Origin: Streptomyces muensis
GTDB taxonomy: Bacteria; Actinomycetota; Actinomycetes; Streptomycetales; Streptomycetaceae
Direction of reading: 5' to 3'
Length of the DNA stretch: 64,000 nt
Assembly: GCF_021474425.1 (NCBI RefSeq)
Contig: NZ_JAKEIP010000005.1
Location: 1-64,000 of the forward strand
In this document: positions 8,219 through 16,643 of the stretch, piece by piece
Layout: every line of letters begins with the position of its first letter
Numbering within the stretch: the first letter of the stretch is position 1
Position numbers and translations under genes: made by a program
Notes under the pieces: model-generated
Told to the model about the DNA's origin: nothing
The model's database searches: none
The model's input: only the letters and a program-made list of their open reading frames with translations

Positions 8219-9634
8219 TCAGGCTGTGGCCGCGCCTCCGTGGGCGTCGACCGGCGGCGGCAGCAGCCGCAGCCTTTCCTGCAGGTCGGCCACGGGGCCC
8301 GCGGTCCTCGCCGCCAGCTGGCCGTCGAGGCGCGAGAGCCGAGCGCGGGCGGTCGAGCGCAGCCGGGCAGGGGGAACGCGGTCGAGGACATCCAGGGCGC
8401 GGCTGGCCGCATCCTCGGGGCGTCCTGCGGCCTCGGCCTGGGCGAGGACCAAGGTGGCGGCTGCCCAGCCAGGCGTGGCGAGGATGCAGCCGCCGGCGGA
8501 GGCTTCGGCCCGGGCCGCGGCCTGCTCGGCGCGGCCCAGCGCAAGGTGGGCTTCGGCCTGGTGCAGCGCAAGTTCCGGTTCGTCAAAGCCGAACCGGCCG
8601 GGCGCGGATCCGGTGCCGTCGGTCTCCAGTTCGTGCATGGCGGTCGCGAGCGCGGCGTCCGCGTCCGGACTGCGCCCGAGTGCCGCCAGGGAGGGCAGCA
8701 GAGCCCAGGCGTGCAGTTGCGCGCGTACGAGCCCGGCGGGGGCCTGAGCAGCGCCACGTTGGGCGTGGGACAAGGCCAGCTCGTACCGCTTGGTGGACCG
8801 GGCCACCATGCTCAGCGCGCCCCACGCCCAGGCCACCAGGCGCGCATCACCCACTCGCTCACCGTAGGTGGCCGCGGTACCCAGATGGGTCCGCGCGCCG
8901 GTCGTGTCGTCCAGGTGGAAGGCAAGGTTGCCCAGCAGTGCGGAAAGCCGGGCCACCTGCCGCTGCAGTTCGACGGTGTGGGGGGTGCTGCCGGCGGCCT
9001 GCATAACGGGCATGAGCAGGGCCCTGGTGTCGCGGATCTCCTTGAACAAGGTCTGCGGCGGGTGCTTGGAGTAGTTGAGGTCGTAGTGCTCGACAGCGGC
9101 CTCCGCCAAGTGGGCCGCGAGCGGACTGCCCTGCGGATCGGCGAGGAGGGCGAGCTGCAGAGATTCTCGTACGGCCGGAAGGCCGGCGTCAGTGGTCATC
9201 GGCTCCCTCTCTTCCCGCGGGCCGGACACCCGCGCGACGGGCTCCGGGAGACGGTACCGAAGGCCAGCGCCTTCACCGGCCCAACGGCCCAGGCCCAGGT
9301 GTTCGAGCCGTGCTCCGTAGGCCCGGCACAGCATCACGGCGTATTCCGCTCCCGGCCGTTCCTGATCATGTTCCCAGCGGCACAGCATCGACTCCGAAAG
9401 GCCCGGGGGCTGTAACCCGTCGGCCCGGTAGAGCGCGGCGACTTGGGTGACGGTGTCCGCCCGTGACCAGCCCAGCGCCAGCCGCCACGCCTCGAGCGCA
9501 GAGACCTCGGGCAGACTCATGCGGATCGCCGCCACGGTGCGCTCGGTCGTATGCCCCGAGCGCTGGCACCGCATCCGGATCTGTACGGCCTCCCGCTGGA
9601 TCGCCGCGCGGCGCGAGCGGGTCACTGTCGCCAT
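8219..9634 (-). CDS. XRE-family regulator with TPR-like C-terminal domain
   Basis: 471 aa. An Arg-rich leader precedes a helix-turn-helix (~40-110: SALEAWRLALGWSRADTVTQVAALY...LSESMLCRWEHDQERPG). The remaining ~330 residues are Ala/Leu-rich helical repeats of TPR type (e.g. AELARRG-like pairs, LALHQAEAHLALGRAEQAAA). This architecture is common for Streptomyces cluster-situated regulators. It is transcribed divergently from the aminotransferase gene, across an operator-like element at 9829-9864, so it probably controls that cluster. The start is the ATG at 9632-9634. Confidence 0.8.
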   Translation of the reverse strand: MATVTRSRRAAIQREAVQIRMRCQRSGHTTERTVAAIRMSLPEVSALEAWRLALGWSRADTVTQVAALYRADGLQPPGLSESMLCRWEHDQERPGAEYAVMLCRAYGARLEHLGLGRWAGEGAGLRYRLPEPVARVSGPREEREPMTTDAGLPAVRESLQLALLADPQGSPLAAHLAEAAVEHYDLNYSKHPPQTLFKEIRDTRALLMPVMQAAGSTPHTVELQRQVARLSALLGNLAFHLDDTTGARTHLGTAATYGERVGDARLVAWAWGALSMVARSTKRYELALSHAQRGAAQAPAGLVRAQLHAWALLPSLAALGRSPDADAALATAMHELETDGTGSAPGRFGFDEPELALHQAEAHLALGRAEQAAARAEASAGGCILATPGWAAATLVLAQAEAAGRPEDAASRALDVLDRVPPARLRSTARARLSRLDGQLAARTAGPVADLQERLRLLPPPVDAHGGAATA

Positions 9635-9828
9635 GGCACACCCCCGTGGATGCGTGGCCCGGGCCGCTCACGGTAGCGGAGCACCCAACGCCCGGGTCAG
9701 TGGACTCGTAGCCATTGACGGCGTCCCGCAATGTTCCGCGCGCCAAGGAGCAATGACGTCGCGTCCGGCAGGGCGCCATGCTCGAGATGTACCCCCACCG
9801 TGCTTCGCAGGGCCGCACAACGGCATTC

Positions 9829-9864
9829 AAACCCTATACGTAAGAAAGGGTTTGAGGGTACGGT
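9829..9864. promoter_or_regulatory. Operator/promoter element of the TTACGTAT family
   Basis: AAACCC-TATACGTAAGAAA-GGGTTT carries hexamer arms around the TACGTAAG core seen at three other promoters in this window (39.3, 52.8, 60.7 kb). On the plus strand TACGGT (9859-9864) could be a -10 for the aminotransferase operon; the same spacing and a TATGGT occur on the minus strand at 39.3 kb. The -35 is not consensus. Confidence 0.5.
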
Positions 9865-10017
9865 GAGGAACAGCTGACAGACAGCTCTCCGGGCGTGAGT
9901 GATCGCGCTCGTCATCACCGGAAGCGCTCGACGCACACCCGGACACCCACCGCACATGAACCGACCCGCCGCGATCCCGTGCGCCCCAATGCGCACACCC
10001 AAGAAGGGACTTCTTTC

Positions 10018-11310
10018 GTGGATCGGTACTTATCCAGTCGCGAACGGCTCCTGACCTCATCCCGGCCACTACCCGACCTCGACGTCGTGACGGCGAGCGG
10101 GCCCTGGCTCCACCTCGCTGACGGCCGCCGCATCTTCGACGGATCGAGCGGCCTCCTCTGCGTGAACGTGGGCCACGGCAGCCCCAAGGTCTTCTCCCGC
10201 ATCGAGCAGCAGTTCCCCCGTTCCTCGTTCGGCGGCGCCGCCGTCGTACGGCCCCACACCCAACTGGAGCTGATGAACCGTCTGTGCCGCGCCGTGGGCC
10301 GTCCAGAGGATTCCATCGCACTGGCCACGTGCGGGACGCTCGGCGTGGAGGTCGCCGTCGCGCTGGCCCGCAACATCGCGCGCGTCCGCGGAGGCAAGCG
10401 GCGCGGCGACATCCTGACCTCCACCCTGAGCTATCACGGGATGAGCGCGCTCACCCTCGGGCTCGCCGGCAACCACGCCCGGCGCCCGCGCCCGGAGGAC
10501 GCGCTCGGCCTCGGCCCGGCCTTCCCGGCGCCCTACCCGCCGACCCACCACCACGCAGAGGGCTCGTGCGACGCCTCGTGCGCCGACGAGGTGGCGAAGG
10601 CGATCGACAGCAGGGGAGTGGAGAACGTCGCCGCCGTCCTCCTGGAACCCGTCAACGGCACCACCGGCGGCGCCTACGTGCCGCCCGACGGATACCTCCG
10701 GCGCGTCAAGGAGATCTGCCGGGAACGGGACGTCCTCGTCATCCACGACGAAGTCCTGACCGGGCTGTGGCGCACCGGCACCGCCTTGGCCAGCAACCAC
10801 TGGGACGGCGCCGATCCCGACCTGTGCATCCTGTCCAAGGGCCTCGGCGCTGGCTACACCAGTGTGGGTGCGGTGCTGGTGTCGCCCGAACTCGCACCGC
10901 TGCTCCGCCGCGAAGGCGCGGACCCGCTGCCCGCGATGGGCACCATGGCCACCCACCCCCTGCAGGCGGCAGCCTGCCTCGGCGTCCTGGACGAGCTGGA
11001 ATCCATGGACTTCGACGACTTCCACGCGCGCGGAGAACGCCTCGGGGTGCGCCTGCGGACCCTGACCGGCCTGTCGGTCGTGCGGGACGTACGGGGCCTC
11101 GGCCACCTGTACGGGGTGGAGGTCACGCCTGGCCTGCTCTGGCCCCTGATGGAGGAGTGCGAGCGGCAAGGCGTCTTCTTCTACCCGTTCACCGGAGCCG
11201 GTGACCCGCGCAGCGAGGGCCTGGTCGTCGCGCCCCCGCTGAATTCCAGCAGCGAGGACATCGACTTCCTGACCGCCGCGCTCACCGCCGCGGTGGCCGC
11301 CCTCAGCTAG
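10018..11310 (+). CDS. Class III PLP-dependent aminotransferase
   Basis: 430 aa from the GTG at 10018, preceded by AAGAAGGGA at good spacing; an upstream in-frame GTG at 9895 would add 41 Arg-rich residues and is less likely. Family marks: a gly-rich PLP phosphate segment (ATCGTLGVEVAVALARN), the YHGMSALTLG segment, HDEVLTG with the PLP-ring Asp, and ILSKGLGAGYTSVGAV with the Schiff-base Lys. A Cys/His-containing insert (HHHAEGSCDASC) is unusual. The substrate cannot be told. It heads a plus-strand group with a Sir2-like protein and a UDP-sugar dehydrogenase. Confidence 0.82.
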   Translation: MDRYLSSRERLLTSSRPLPDLDVVTASGPWLHLADGRRIFDGSSGLLCVNVGHGSPKVFSRIEQQFPRSSFGGAAVVRPHTQLELMNRLCRAVGRPEDSIALATCGTLGVEVAVALARNIARVRGGKRRGDILTSTLSYHGMSALTLGLAGNHARRPRPEDALGLGPAFPAPYPPTHHHAEGSCDASCADEVAKAIDSRGVENVAAVLLEPVNGTTGGAYVPPDGYLRRVKEICRERDVLVIHDEVLTGLWRTGTALASNHWDGADPDLCILSKGLGAGYTSVGAVLVSPELAPLLRREGADPLPAMGTMATHPLQAAACLGVLDELESMDFDDFHARGERLGVRLRTLTGLSVVRDVRGLGHLYGVEVTPGLLWPLMEECERQGVFFYPFTGAGDPRSEGLVVAPPLNSSSEDIDFLTAALTAAVAALS

Positions 11311-11340
11311 CCCCCTGCCGCTCCCACCTGACTGGGGGCG
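11311..11340 (+). terminator. Hairpin after aminotransferase
   Basis: GCCCCC / GGGGGC arms 18 nt apart directly after the stop codon. Weak; could be a partial terminator within the operon. Confidence 0.35.
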
Positions 11341-11372
11341 GACCGTTTCGGATCAGAGATCGAGGACACGAC

Positions 11373-12623
11373 ATGCAGTTGCAGTTTCCCGTCACGGTCA
11401 TCGACCAGCTCGATGAGGAGCAGCTCAGCAAGTGGCACGACTTCTACGGGGTGAACGCGGACCGGCCCCGCTTCGTGGAGGAGGGCATCTGGCGCCGCAC
11501 CCAGCAGAAGGAAACCGCCTCCAACTCCGGCTGGACGGGCGAGGGTGACGCGCGCCGCCGCATCGTCCACTACTGGCACCAGTACGGGCTGGTGGACACC
11601 ACCGCGGCGCCGGCGCTGGCCATGCAGCAGATGTACGTGTACCACTCGGTGGCGGCGCCGCAGGCCGAGATCGACGAGGCGTGGGAGCAGAACCACGCCA
11701 TGCTGACCGAGGGCGGCTGGAAGCAGACCGGGCCGGGCCGCTTCGAACTGGGGGACCTGCGCGTCCACATGATCCGCGTCGAGGAGCACCCGGAGGACCT
11801 GCGGGCGGGCCGCCGGCTTCCGCAGGACTACGAGGTCATCGACACCACATTCACCTCCGTCAACACGTACCCGCCGAGGGCGATCCGGCGCCGGCCGTGG
11901 GAGGTCCTGAGCCACGGTGTCCGGGTCAAGGACACTCCCGGACAGCCGGTCTACGCCGACAACCTGGCGCAGCTCACGGACTTCCTGCCGTTCCAGGTCG
12001 AGGTCGGCTGTGGCGTCTCCTACGAGGCCGGGATTCCGCCGCTGCACCGGCTCCACGAGATCTACCACGTCAACGAGATCGAGGACGAGCAGCTCCGCAA
12101 GGGCTTCACGTTCGTCCTGGCCCCTGGCCGGGACCCGCTGCTCGCGGAGATGTTCCTCGACACCGAGAACAAGGTCGGCGAGCTGTCGGACATGTACCGG
12201 GCCTGCTTCGAAGCCGAGGTCACCCCGGCCCTGCACGCGCTCAAGCGCATGGAGGAGGCCGGGCACATGGTCGGCCCGTTCATCACGAACAACTTCGACG
12301 CGCTCGGCGCCCGCGCCGGGTTCGAGGAGCAGTTCATGCGCCGCTACGACCAGCGGATCCCGCCGGTCACCTTCCACCCCGACGCCAAGGCCCTGGTCGT
12401 GATCGGGCTGCACGCCGACCGGCGGCAGGTGGCCAAGCGGGCCCGCGAGGCCGGACTCCAGGTGTTCATCGTCGACCCGGAGGGATTCCCCCGTCCGGAC
12501 GGTTCCTGGTTCGAGTACCCGCTGGAGGCACCGCAGACCGGTGACGTGGTCGTACGGCAGACGGCCGCCGACGCCATCAGCGAGCTGGAGCAGCTGCTGA
12601 ACCTCCGCGCCGACAAAGCCTGA
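11373..12623 (+). CDS. Sir2-like NAD-binding-fold protein, catalytic His not found
   Basis: 416 aa. The C-terminal half echoes sirtuins: VGCGVSYEAGIPPLHRL (compare GAGxSxxSGIPxFR), ITNNFDALGARAG (compare TQNxDxLHxxAG) and ALVVIGLHADRRQVAKRAREAGLQVFIVDPEG, a late Rossmann strand. The HG motif with the deacetylase His is not seen, so it is probably not an ordinary deacetylase; NAD hydrolysis or nucleotide-sugar binding are open possibilities. The N-terminal ~180 residues are unrecognised. It lies between the aminotransferase and the UDP-sugar dehydrogenase. Moderate confidence in the fold only. Confidence 0.5.
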   Translation: MQLQFPVTVIDQLDEEQLSKWHDFYGVNADRPRFVEEGIWRRTQQKETASNSGWTGEGDARRRIVHYWHQYGLVDTTAAPALAMQQMYVYHSVAAPQAEIDEAWEQNHAMLTEGGWKQTGPGRFELGDLRVHMIRVEEHPEDLRAGRRLPQDYEVIDTTFTSVNTYPPRAIRRRPWEVLSHGVRVKDTPGQPVYADNLAQLTDFLPFQVEVGCGVSYEAGIPPLHRLHEIYHVNEIEDEQLRKGFTFVLAPGRDPLLAEMFLDTENKVGELSDMYRACFEAEVTPALHALKRMEEAGHMVGPFITNNFDALGARAGFEEQFMRRYDQRIPPVTFHPDAKALVVIGLHADRRQVAKRAREAGLQVFIVDPEGFPRPDGSWFEYPLEAPQTGDVVVRQTAADAISELEQLLNLRADKA

Positions 12624-12628
12624 ACTGC

Positions 12629-12674
12629 GGGGCCGGGGAACGGCGCTAGCCTCTGAGGCTTGTTCCCCGGCCCC
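12629..12674. terminator. Strong hairpin between Sir2-like and dehydrogenase genes
   Basis: 13-bp perfect arms (GGGGCCGGGGAAC / GTTCCCCGGCCCC). The loop contains TAGCCT, a possible -10 for the next gene, so this may be a terminator followed by a new promoter. Confidence 0.65.
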
Positions 12675-12709
12675 GCACGCGGGCCCCCACCCAGAGTGAG
12701 AGTCAAGGA

Positions 12710-14032
12710 ATGAGAATTTCAGTAATCGGCTGTGGTCACCTTGGCATCCCGCACGCGGCGGCGATGGCCGAACTCGGCCACGAGGTCATCGGCGTGGACG
12801 TCGACCAAGCCAAGGTCGACCAGCTCAACGCCGGCCACTGTCCCATCTTCGAGATCGGCCTTCCCGAGCTGCTCGCCCAACACACCGCGAGCGGGCGCCT
12901 GCGGTTCACCACCAGCATCCGGGAGGCCGCCGACTTCGCCGAGCTGCACTTCATCGGGGTCGGCACCCCCATCGACGCGGACGGCCGCTCCTACAACACC
13001 GGGCAGGTGTTCGGCGCCATCCGTCAGCTCGCTCCCCACCTCGACCGGCCGTGCACCATCGTCGGGAAAAGCACGGTCACCGTCGGCACGACCCGCCAGG
13101 TCACCGAGCTCGCCCAGCGCCTGGCCCCCGCCGGCGAACGCGTCGACGTCGTATGGAACCCGGAGTTCCTGCGCGAGGGACTCGCCGTCGAGGACACCCT
13201 GCGTCCGGATCGCCTCATCGCCGGTGTCACCACCCCCGAGGGGGAGAAGGCAATCCGCGCCGTCTACGCCCCCATCCTGGACGCCGGCATCCCTCTGTTC
13301 GTCACCGACCCGCAGACCGCGGAACTCGCCAAGGGCGCGGCCAACACCTTCCTCGGCCTCAAGATCTCGTACATCAACGCCGTCGCCGACATGTGCCAGG
13401 CCGCCGGCGGCGACATCGCCGAGATCGTGGAGATCCTCGGCATCGACCCGCGCATCGGCAGCGGCGGCATGCGGCCGGGCATCGGGTACGGCGGTGGCTG
13501 CCTCCCCAAGGACATCCGCGCCTTCACCGCCTCGGCCCGCCAGCTCGGCGCCGACCGGGCAGCCACCCTCCTGCGCGCCGCCGAGGAGATCAACGAGAGC
13601 CGCACCGACGTCGCCCTGGCCCTCATCACCCGCGTCCTGGGCGACTATCCCCTCGAGGGCGCCCGGGTCACCGTGTGGGGCGCCGCCTTCAAGCCCGGCA
13701 CCAATGACGTCCGCGAATCCCCGGCCCTCGGGCTCGCCCAGGCCCTTCAGCAGGCCGGCGCCACCGTCACCATCCACGACCCGCAGGCCGTGGCCACGGC
13801 GCTGATTCGCAACCCCGAGTTCGACTACACCGACGACCTGCCCGCTTCCCTCGACGGCGCCGATCTCGTCGTCCTGGCCACCGAGTGGCCCGAGTACGGG
13901 GAGGCCAACCCCCAGGCCCTCGTGGACCGCCCCGCCAACGCCCTGCTAGTCGACTGCCGCACCACCCTCGACCCCACGCGCTGGCGCGCGGTGGGCTGGA
14001 CCGTCCACCAGCTCGGACGACCCGGCAAGTAG
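12710..14032 (+). CDS. UDP-glucose/GDP-mannose dehydrogenase family protein
   Basis: 440 aa, ATG start. The N-terminal Rossmann motif ISVIGCGHLGIPHAAAMAELGH is followed by EVIGVDVD, the middle-domain NTFLGLKISYINA, the catalytic Cys ~264 in GYGGGCLPKD and the C-terminal WGAAFKPGTNDVRESP NAD-sugar motif. All key features of the two-step NAD-dependent oxidation of a nucleotide sugar C6 alcohol to the acid are present, and the length is normal. The product (probably a UDP-uronic acid) may feed surface glycan or a small molecule. It follows the aminotransferase and Sir2-like genes but may have its own promoter. Confidence 0.88.
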   Translation: MRISVIGCGHLGIPHAAAMAELGHEVIGVDVDQAKVDQLNAGHCPIFEIGLPELLAQHTASGRLRFTTSIREAADFAELHFIGVGTPIDADGRSYNTGQVFGAIRQLAPHLDRPCTIVGKSTVTVGTTRQVTELAQRLAPAGERVDVVWNPEFLREGLAVEDTLRPDRLIAGVTTPEGEKAIRAVYAPILDAGIPLFVTDPQTAELAKGAANTFLGLKISYINAVADMCQAAGGDIAEIVEILGIDPRIGSGGMRPGIGYGGGCLPKDIRAFTASARQLGADRAATLLRAAEEINESRTDVALALITRVLGDYPLEGARVTVWGAAFKPGTNDVRESPALGLAQALQQAGATVTIHDPQAVATALIRNPEFDYTDDLPASLDGADLVVLATEWPEYGEANPQALVDRPANALLVDCRTTLDPTRWRAVGWTVHQLGRPGK

Positions 14033-14095
14033 AACCGGGCAGGTGGGGACGTGGCGAACGCCAACAACCGCCGAACGTGAGGGAGTTCTCGCGCC

Positions 14096-14557
14096 GTGAA
14101 CAGTGACAACGTCGTACTCCGTCGTGCGGGCAGCGCCGACGCACTCCCCGCGGCCGATGTGTGGCTGCGTTCCTACGCCGTCGCAGTGCCGTCCGTGCGC
14201 TGTGCGCACGACGATGCCGACGTACGGGACTGGTTCACCCGCGTGCTCGTGCCGCGGTATGAGACCTGGGTCGCGGTCGCCGGGGACAGCGTGGTGGGGC
14301 TCCTGGTGCTCAGCGGCGCGGAGCTGAAGCAGCTCTACCTCGATCCCGCATGGCGCGGGCGGGGACTGGGCGATCGGTTCATATCCCTGGCCAAGCAGCA
14401 GCAGCCGGACGGGCTGACGCTGTGGACGTTCCAGGTCAACATGCCGGCGCGACGGTTCTACGAGCGGCACGGCTTCGTGGAGGCCGAGCGAACGAACGGG
14501 CTGCGCAACGACGAGCGTGAGCCGGACGTCCGTTACGTCTGGCGGCCTGAGCAGTAG
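14096..14557 (+). CDS. GNAT-family N-acetyltransferase
   Basis: 153 aa, GTG start. The acetyl-CoA motif LDPAWRGRGLGDRFI (V/I-x-x-x-x-R-G-x-G-x) at ~79-93 is intact, preceded by the strand VVGLLVLSGAELKQLY and followed by TFQVNMPARRFYERHGFVEAERT, the usual GNAT ending. The acceptor is unknown. It sits 63 bp after the dehydrogenase and is followed by a hairpin. Confidence 0.85.
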   Translation: MNSDNVVLRRAGSADALPAADVWLRSYAVAVPSVRCAHDDADVRDWFTRVLVPRYETWVAVAGDSVVGLLVLSGAELKQLYLDPAWRGRGLGDRFISLAKQQQPDGLTLWTFQVNMPARRFYERHGFVEAERTNGLRNDEREPDVRYVWRPEQ

Positions 14558-14574
14558 CACCGACTGAGCGAACG

Positions 14575-14612
14575 GCGAAGGCGGGCGCCCCTGGTCGGGT
14601 GTCCGCCTTCGC
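14575..14612 (+). terminator. Terminator after GNAT gene
   Basis: 16-nt arms GCGAAGGCGGGCGCCC / GGGTGTCCGCCTTCGC with two mismatched or wobble positions around CTGGTC. Confidence 0.7.
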
Positions 14613-14715
14613 GGTCGAGCCATGACTCGCGGCGGGACCATCCATCTCCTGCAGGCACCGGGAAGCGTAGCGGGCCTCCACCGGTGCCCACCGGGTCCGG
14701 TCTACCGTGTCGCCC

Positions 14716-15567
14716 ATGAAAGCTCTGATCATCGGCGGCAGCGGCTTCCTGGGAGCCGAGCTCATCCGGCAGACGCGAGCGGCCGGGCACACCACGGCCG
14801 CAACGTACGCGACCAAGGCCGGCGACGGCTCCCAAGCCGAGTGGTACCCCCTCGACCTGCGGGAAGGTGGACGTCTGGACGCCGTCATGGCGGAGGTGCG
14901 CCCGGACCTCGTCATCAACACAGCGAGCCGCAAAGCCGACTGGGCGGCGACGGCGGAGGGCCCCATCCGGGTCGCGCTGGCCGCGGCAACGTACGGCAGC
15001 CGCCTGGTGCACGTGTCCAGCGACGCGGTGTTCTCCGGCACCCGAGTCCACTACGACGAGACCTTCCTCCCCGACCCCGTCACCCCGTACGGCGCAGCGA
15101 AAGCGGCGGCGGAGACCGGGGTCCTCGCCGTGTACCCGAAGGCCGCTGTCGCCCGCACCTCGCTGATCATCGGCCACGGGCGCTCGGTCCATGAGCGCGT
15201 CGTCCACGAAATCGCCGCCGGCACCCGCGACGGCGCCTTGTTCACCGACGACATCCGCTGCCCCGTGCACGTCACCGACCTGGCTGCCGCCCTTGTCGAA
15301 CTGGCGTCGTGCGAGGCGGCCGGCATCCACCATCTCGCAGGGTCCGACGCTGTGAGCCGTCACGAGCTCGGCATCCTCATCGCCCGGCGCGACGGTCTCG
15401 ACGCCTCCCGGCTGCCCGAGGGCCTGCGCGCCCACAGCACCCTTCCCGGCGCCCTCGACGTACGCCTCGACAGCCGGGCGACCCAGCAGAATCTGCGCAC
15501 CACCCTGCGCGGGGCTCGGCAGTTCCTGCAGCGCACCGGCGCCACGGCCCAGTTCGTAGGCGCGTGA
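14716..15567 (+). CDS. RmlD-like / extended SDR NAD(P)-dependent sugar reductase
   Basis: 283 aa from the ATG at 14716 (an in-frame GTG at 14707 gives three more residues). MKALIIGGSGFLGAEL is the GxxGxxG cofactor loop. VINTASRKADW, VHVSSDAVFSG and YGAAKAAAE (the catalytic YxxxK) match dTDP-4-dehydrorhamnose reductases. The C-terminal substrate part is shortened. No Shine-Dalgarno is visible; TACCGT ends 7 bp before the ATG, so translation may be leaderless. It stands alone between hairpins. Confidence 0.8.
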   Translation: MKALIIGGSGFLGAELIRQTRAAGHTTAATYATKAGDGSQAEWYPLDLREGGRLDAVMAEVRPDLVINTASRKADWAATAEGPIRVALAAATYGSRLVHVSSDAVFSGTRVHYDETFLPDPVTPYGAAKAAAETGVLAVYPKAAVARTSLIIGHGRSVHERVVHEIAAGTRDGALFTDDIRCPVHVTDLAAALVELASCEAAGIHHLAGSDAVSRHELGILIARRDGLDASRLPEGLRAHSTLPGALDVRLDSRATQQNLRTTLRGARQFLQRTGATAQFVGA

Positions 15568-15609
15568 GCGTAGGGGGCTTCTTGCCCGCCGCAGAGCGAT
15601 CCTGGAGGC

Positions 15610-15936
15610 GTGGGCCGTATCCGCTTCTGCGATTCCTGCGGGGCCCGGCTGCCACGGAGCGCCTCCGCCCGCCGCAGGTACTGCGACGACGTTTGCCGGG
15701 CCCAGGCGTACCGGGAGCGTAAGCGCGCCGACCGCGCCTGGGGGCTCGGGCTGATGCTCGGCGAGGCGGAGTGGGTCGGCGACGAGGGCATGATCCGGCT
15801 GCTGACGTGCCCGGAGTGCGGCCACATCCTCTTCGCGGGGGCCACGCGGCGCAGCGACCTGATCTACTGTTCCGGGCGGTGCCGATCAAGGGTGTGGCGC
15901 CGTCGTGCAGCCCGTCGCGCTAGGGAGCGAGCGTGA
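15610..15936 (+). CDS. Double zinc-ribbon, Arg-rich small protein
   Basis: 108 aa, GTG start after GGAGG. Two zinc-finger-like units are visible: CDSCGARLPRSASARRRYCDDVCRAQAYRERKR trimmed to its Cys pairs CDSC...CDDVC (~7-28), and CPECG...CSGRC (~66-92). Each ends in a basic helix. This type occurs on actinobacterial mobile elements and probably binds nucleic acid. The stop codon lies inside the following hairpin. Confidence 0.65.
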   Translation: MGRIRFCDSCGARLPRSASARRRYCDDVCRAQAYRERKRADRAWGLGLMLGEAEWVGDEGMIRLLTCPECGHILFAGATRRSDLIYCSGRCRSRVWRRRAARRARERA

Positions 15937-15994
15937 CGTCCAGCCGTCACGAAATGGGGCCGTACCCGCGAGTATGACGGCTCTACGTCACGCT
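15930..15994. terminator. Two-part long hairpin between convergent genes
   Basis: Outer arms AGCGTGACGT / ACGTCACGCT (10 bp) and inner arms AGCCGTCA / TGACGGCT (8 bp), separated by a 2-nt internal loop. It lies between the zinc-ribbon gene and the convergent small gene ending at 16060. Confidence 0.7.
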
Positions 15995-16059
15995 TCTCGG
16001 CGGCCTAGGCTCCGGATGGGCGCGTTGGAAGGGCCGAAGCCCGGGTCGGAGATTGCCCG

Positions 16060-16269
16060 CTACGCCGAGCCTGCCCCTGCGGGATCCGGGCCGGCACCGG
16101 CCTCCAGGGCGCGGACGTCCTCCAGGGTCAGGAGCGGCGGGCGGGTCTGGGGCCGTTCCATGGTCGCGCGCAGGCGTCGGCGAAAGTGCGCGTCCTCCAC
16201 GGCGTGGCTCTGCTTGGGCTCGATCGCGGTGGGGCGGTTGTCGACGTTTTCGACGGGTCGCTCGGTCAC
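16060..16269 (-). CDS. Small unknown protein (69 aa), probably leaderless
   Basis: GTG start at 16269. TACGCT (16277-16282) lies 7 bp upstream, the arrangement of a leaderless transcript. The protein is polar and basic (VTERPVENVDNRPTAIEPKQ at the start, then HFRRRLRATMERPQTRPPLL) and ends in acidic/Ala-rich sequence. No family is recognised. It is convergent with the zinc-ribbon gene. Codon usage looks coding, but the evidence is limited. Confidence 0.4.
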   Translation of the reverse strand: MTERPVENVDNRPTAIEPKQSHAVEDAHFRRRLRATMERPQTRPPLLTLEDVRALEAGAGPDPAGAGSA

Positions 16270-16276
16270 GGGCCCG

Positions 16277-16282
16277 AGCGTA
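16277..16282 (-). promoter_or_regulatory. -10 for leaderless gene
   Basis: TACGCT seven bases before a GTG start. No clear -35. Confidence 0.35.
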
Positions 16283-16351
16283 GTGACCGGAGCCTGCCTG
16301 CGGGCGGTACTTCCTCGACGTGCCCGGATGCCGAGTACAGCGGGGCGCCCT

Positions 16352-16579
16352 GTGTCCGACTCTCGTGTATCTAAATAACAGCAAACAGCCAAACCCGCAG
16401 ATGACCGGGTCGGCGTAGGTGGGGGAGCGCGTGCCGGGAGGCCGGAGGGCCGCATTGTCCGTACCGGACCGGCACGTACGACTCGGTTCGACACGAACCG
16501 AAACGATGGGCTAGCTGGAGGACCGGGCCCCGTGATCGCTAGCTACTTGCTGTTATTTAGTGACACGACAGTCGGACAC
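16352..16579. repeat. 228-bp non-coding element with 33-bp imperfect terminal inverted repeats
   Basis: Arms 16352-16384 and 16547-16579 match at 30 of 33 positions. The inner part (CTAAATAACAGCAA / TTGCTGTTATTTAG) is strikingly AT-rich for this DNA, and the outer part reads GTGTCCGACT. No target-site duplication is visible at the flanks. The 162-bp interior has a GGTTCGACACGAACC dyad and no gene. It lies directly upstream of the HEPN/recombinase-like pair. It could be a regulatory double operator, a recombination site or a MITE-like element. Confidence 0.75.
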
Positions 16580-16643
16580 ACCTCATACTTCTAGGCGGAG
16601 AGGCCGCGGGCACCACGCGGAGAACAGCCCATAGGAGAAGACG

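Noticed and set aside
9895..10017. 41-residue N-terminal extension of the aminotransferase
   Set aside because: Arg/His/Thr-rich and unlike the family; the GTG at 10018 has a good ribosome site and matches the usual start of the fold.
16352..16579. Ordinary transposon ends with target-site duplication
   Set aside because: Flanking bases (CGCCCT and ACCTCA) show no duplication, so an IS or simple MITE insertion is not supported.
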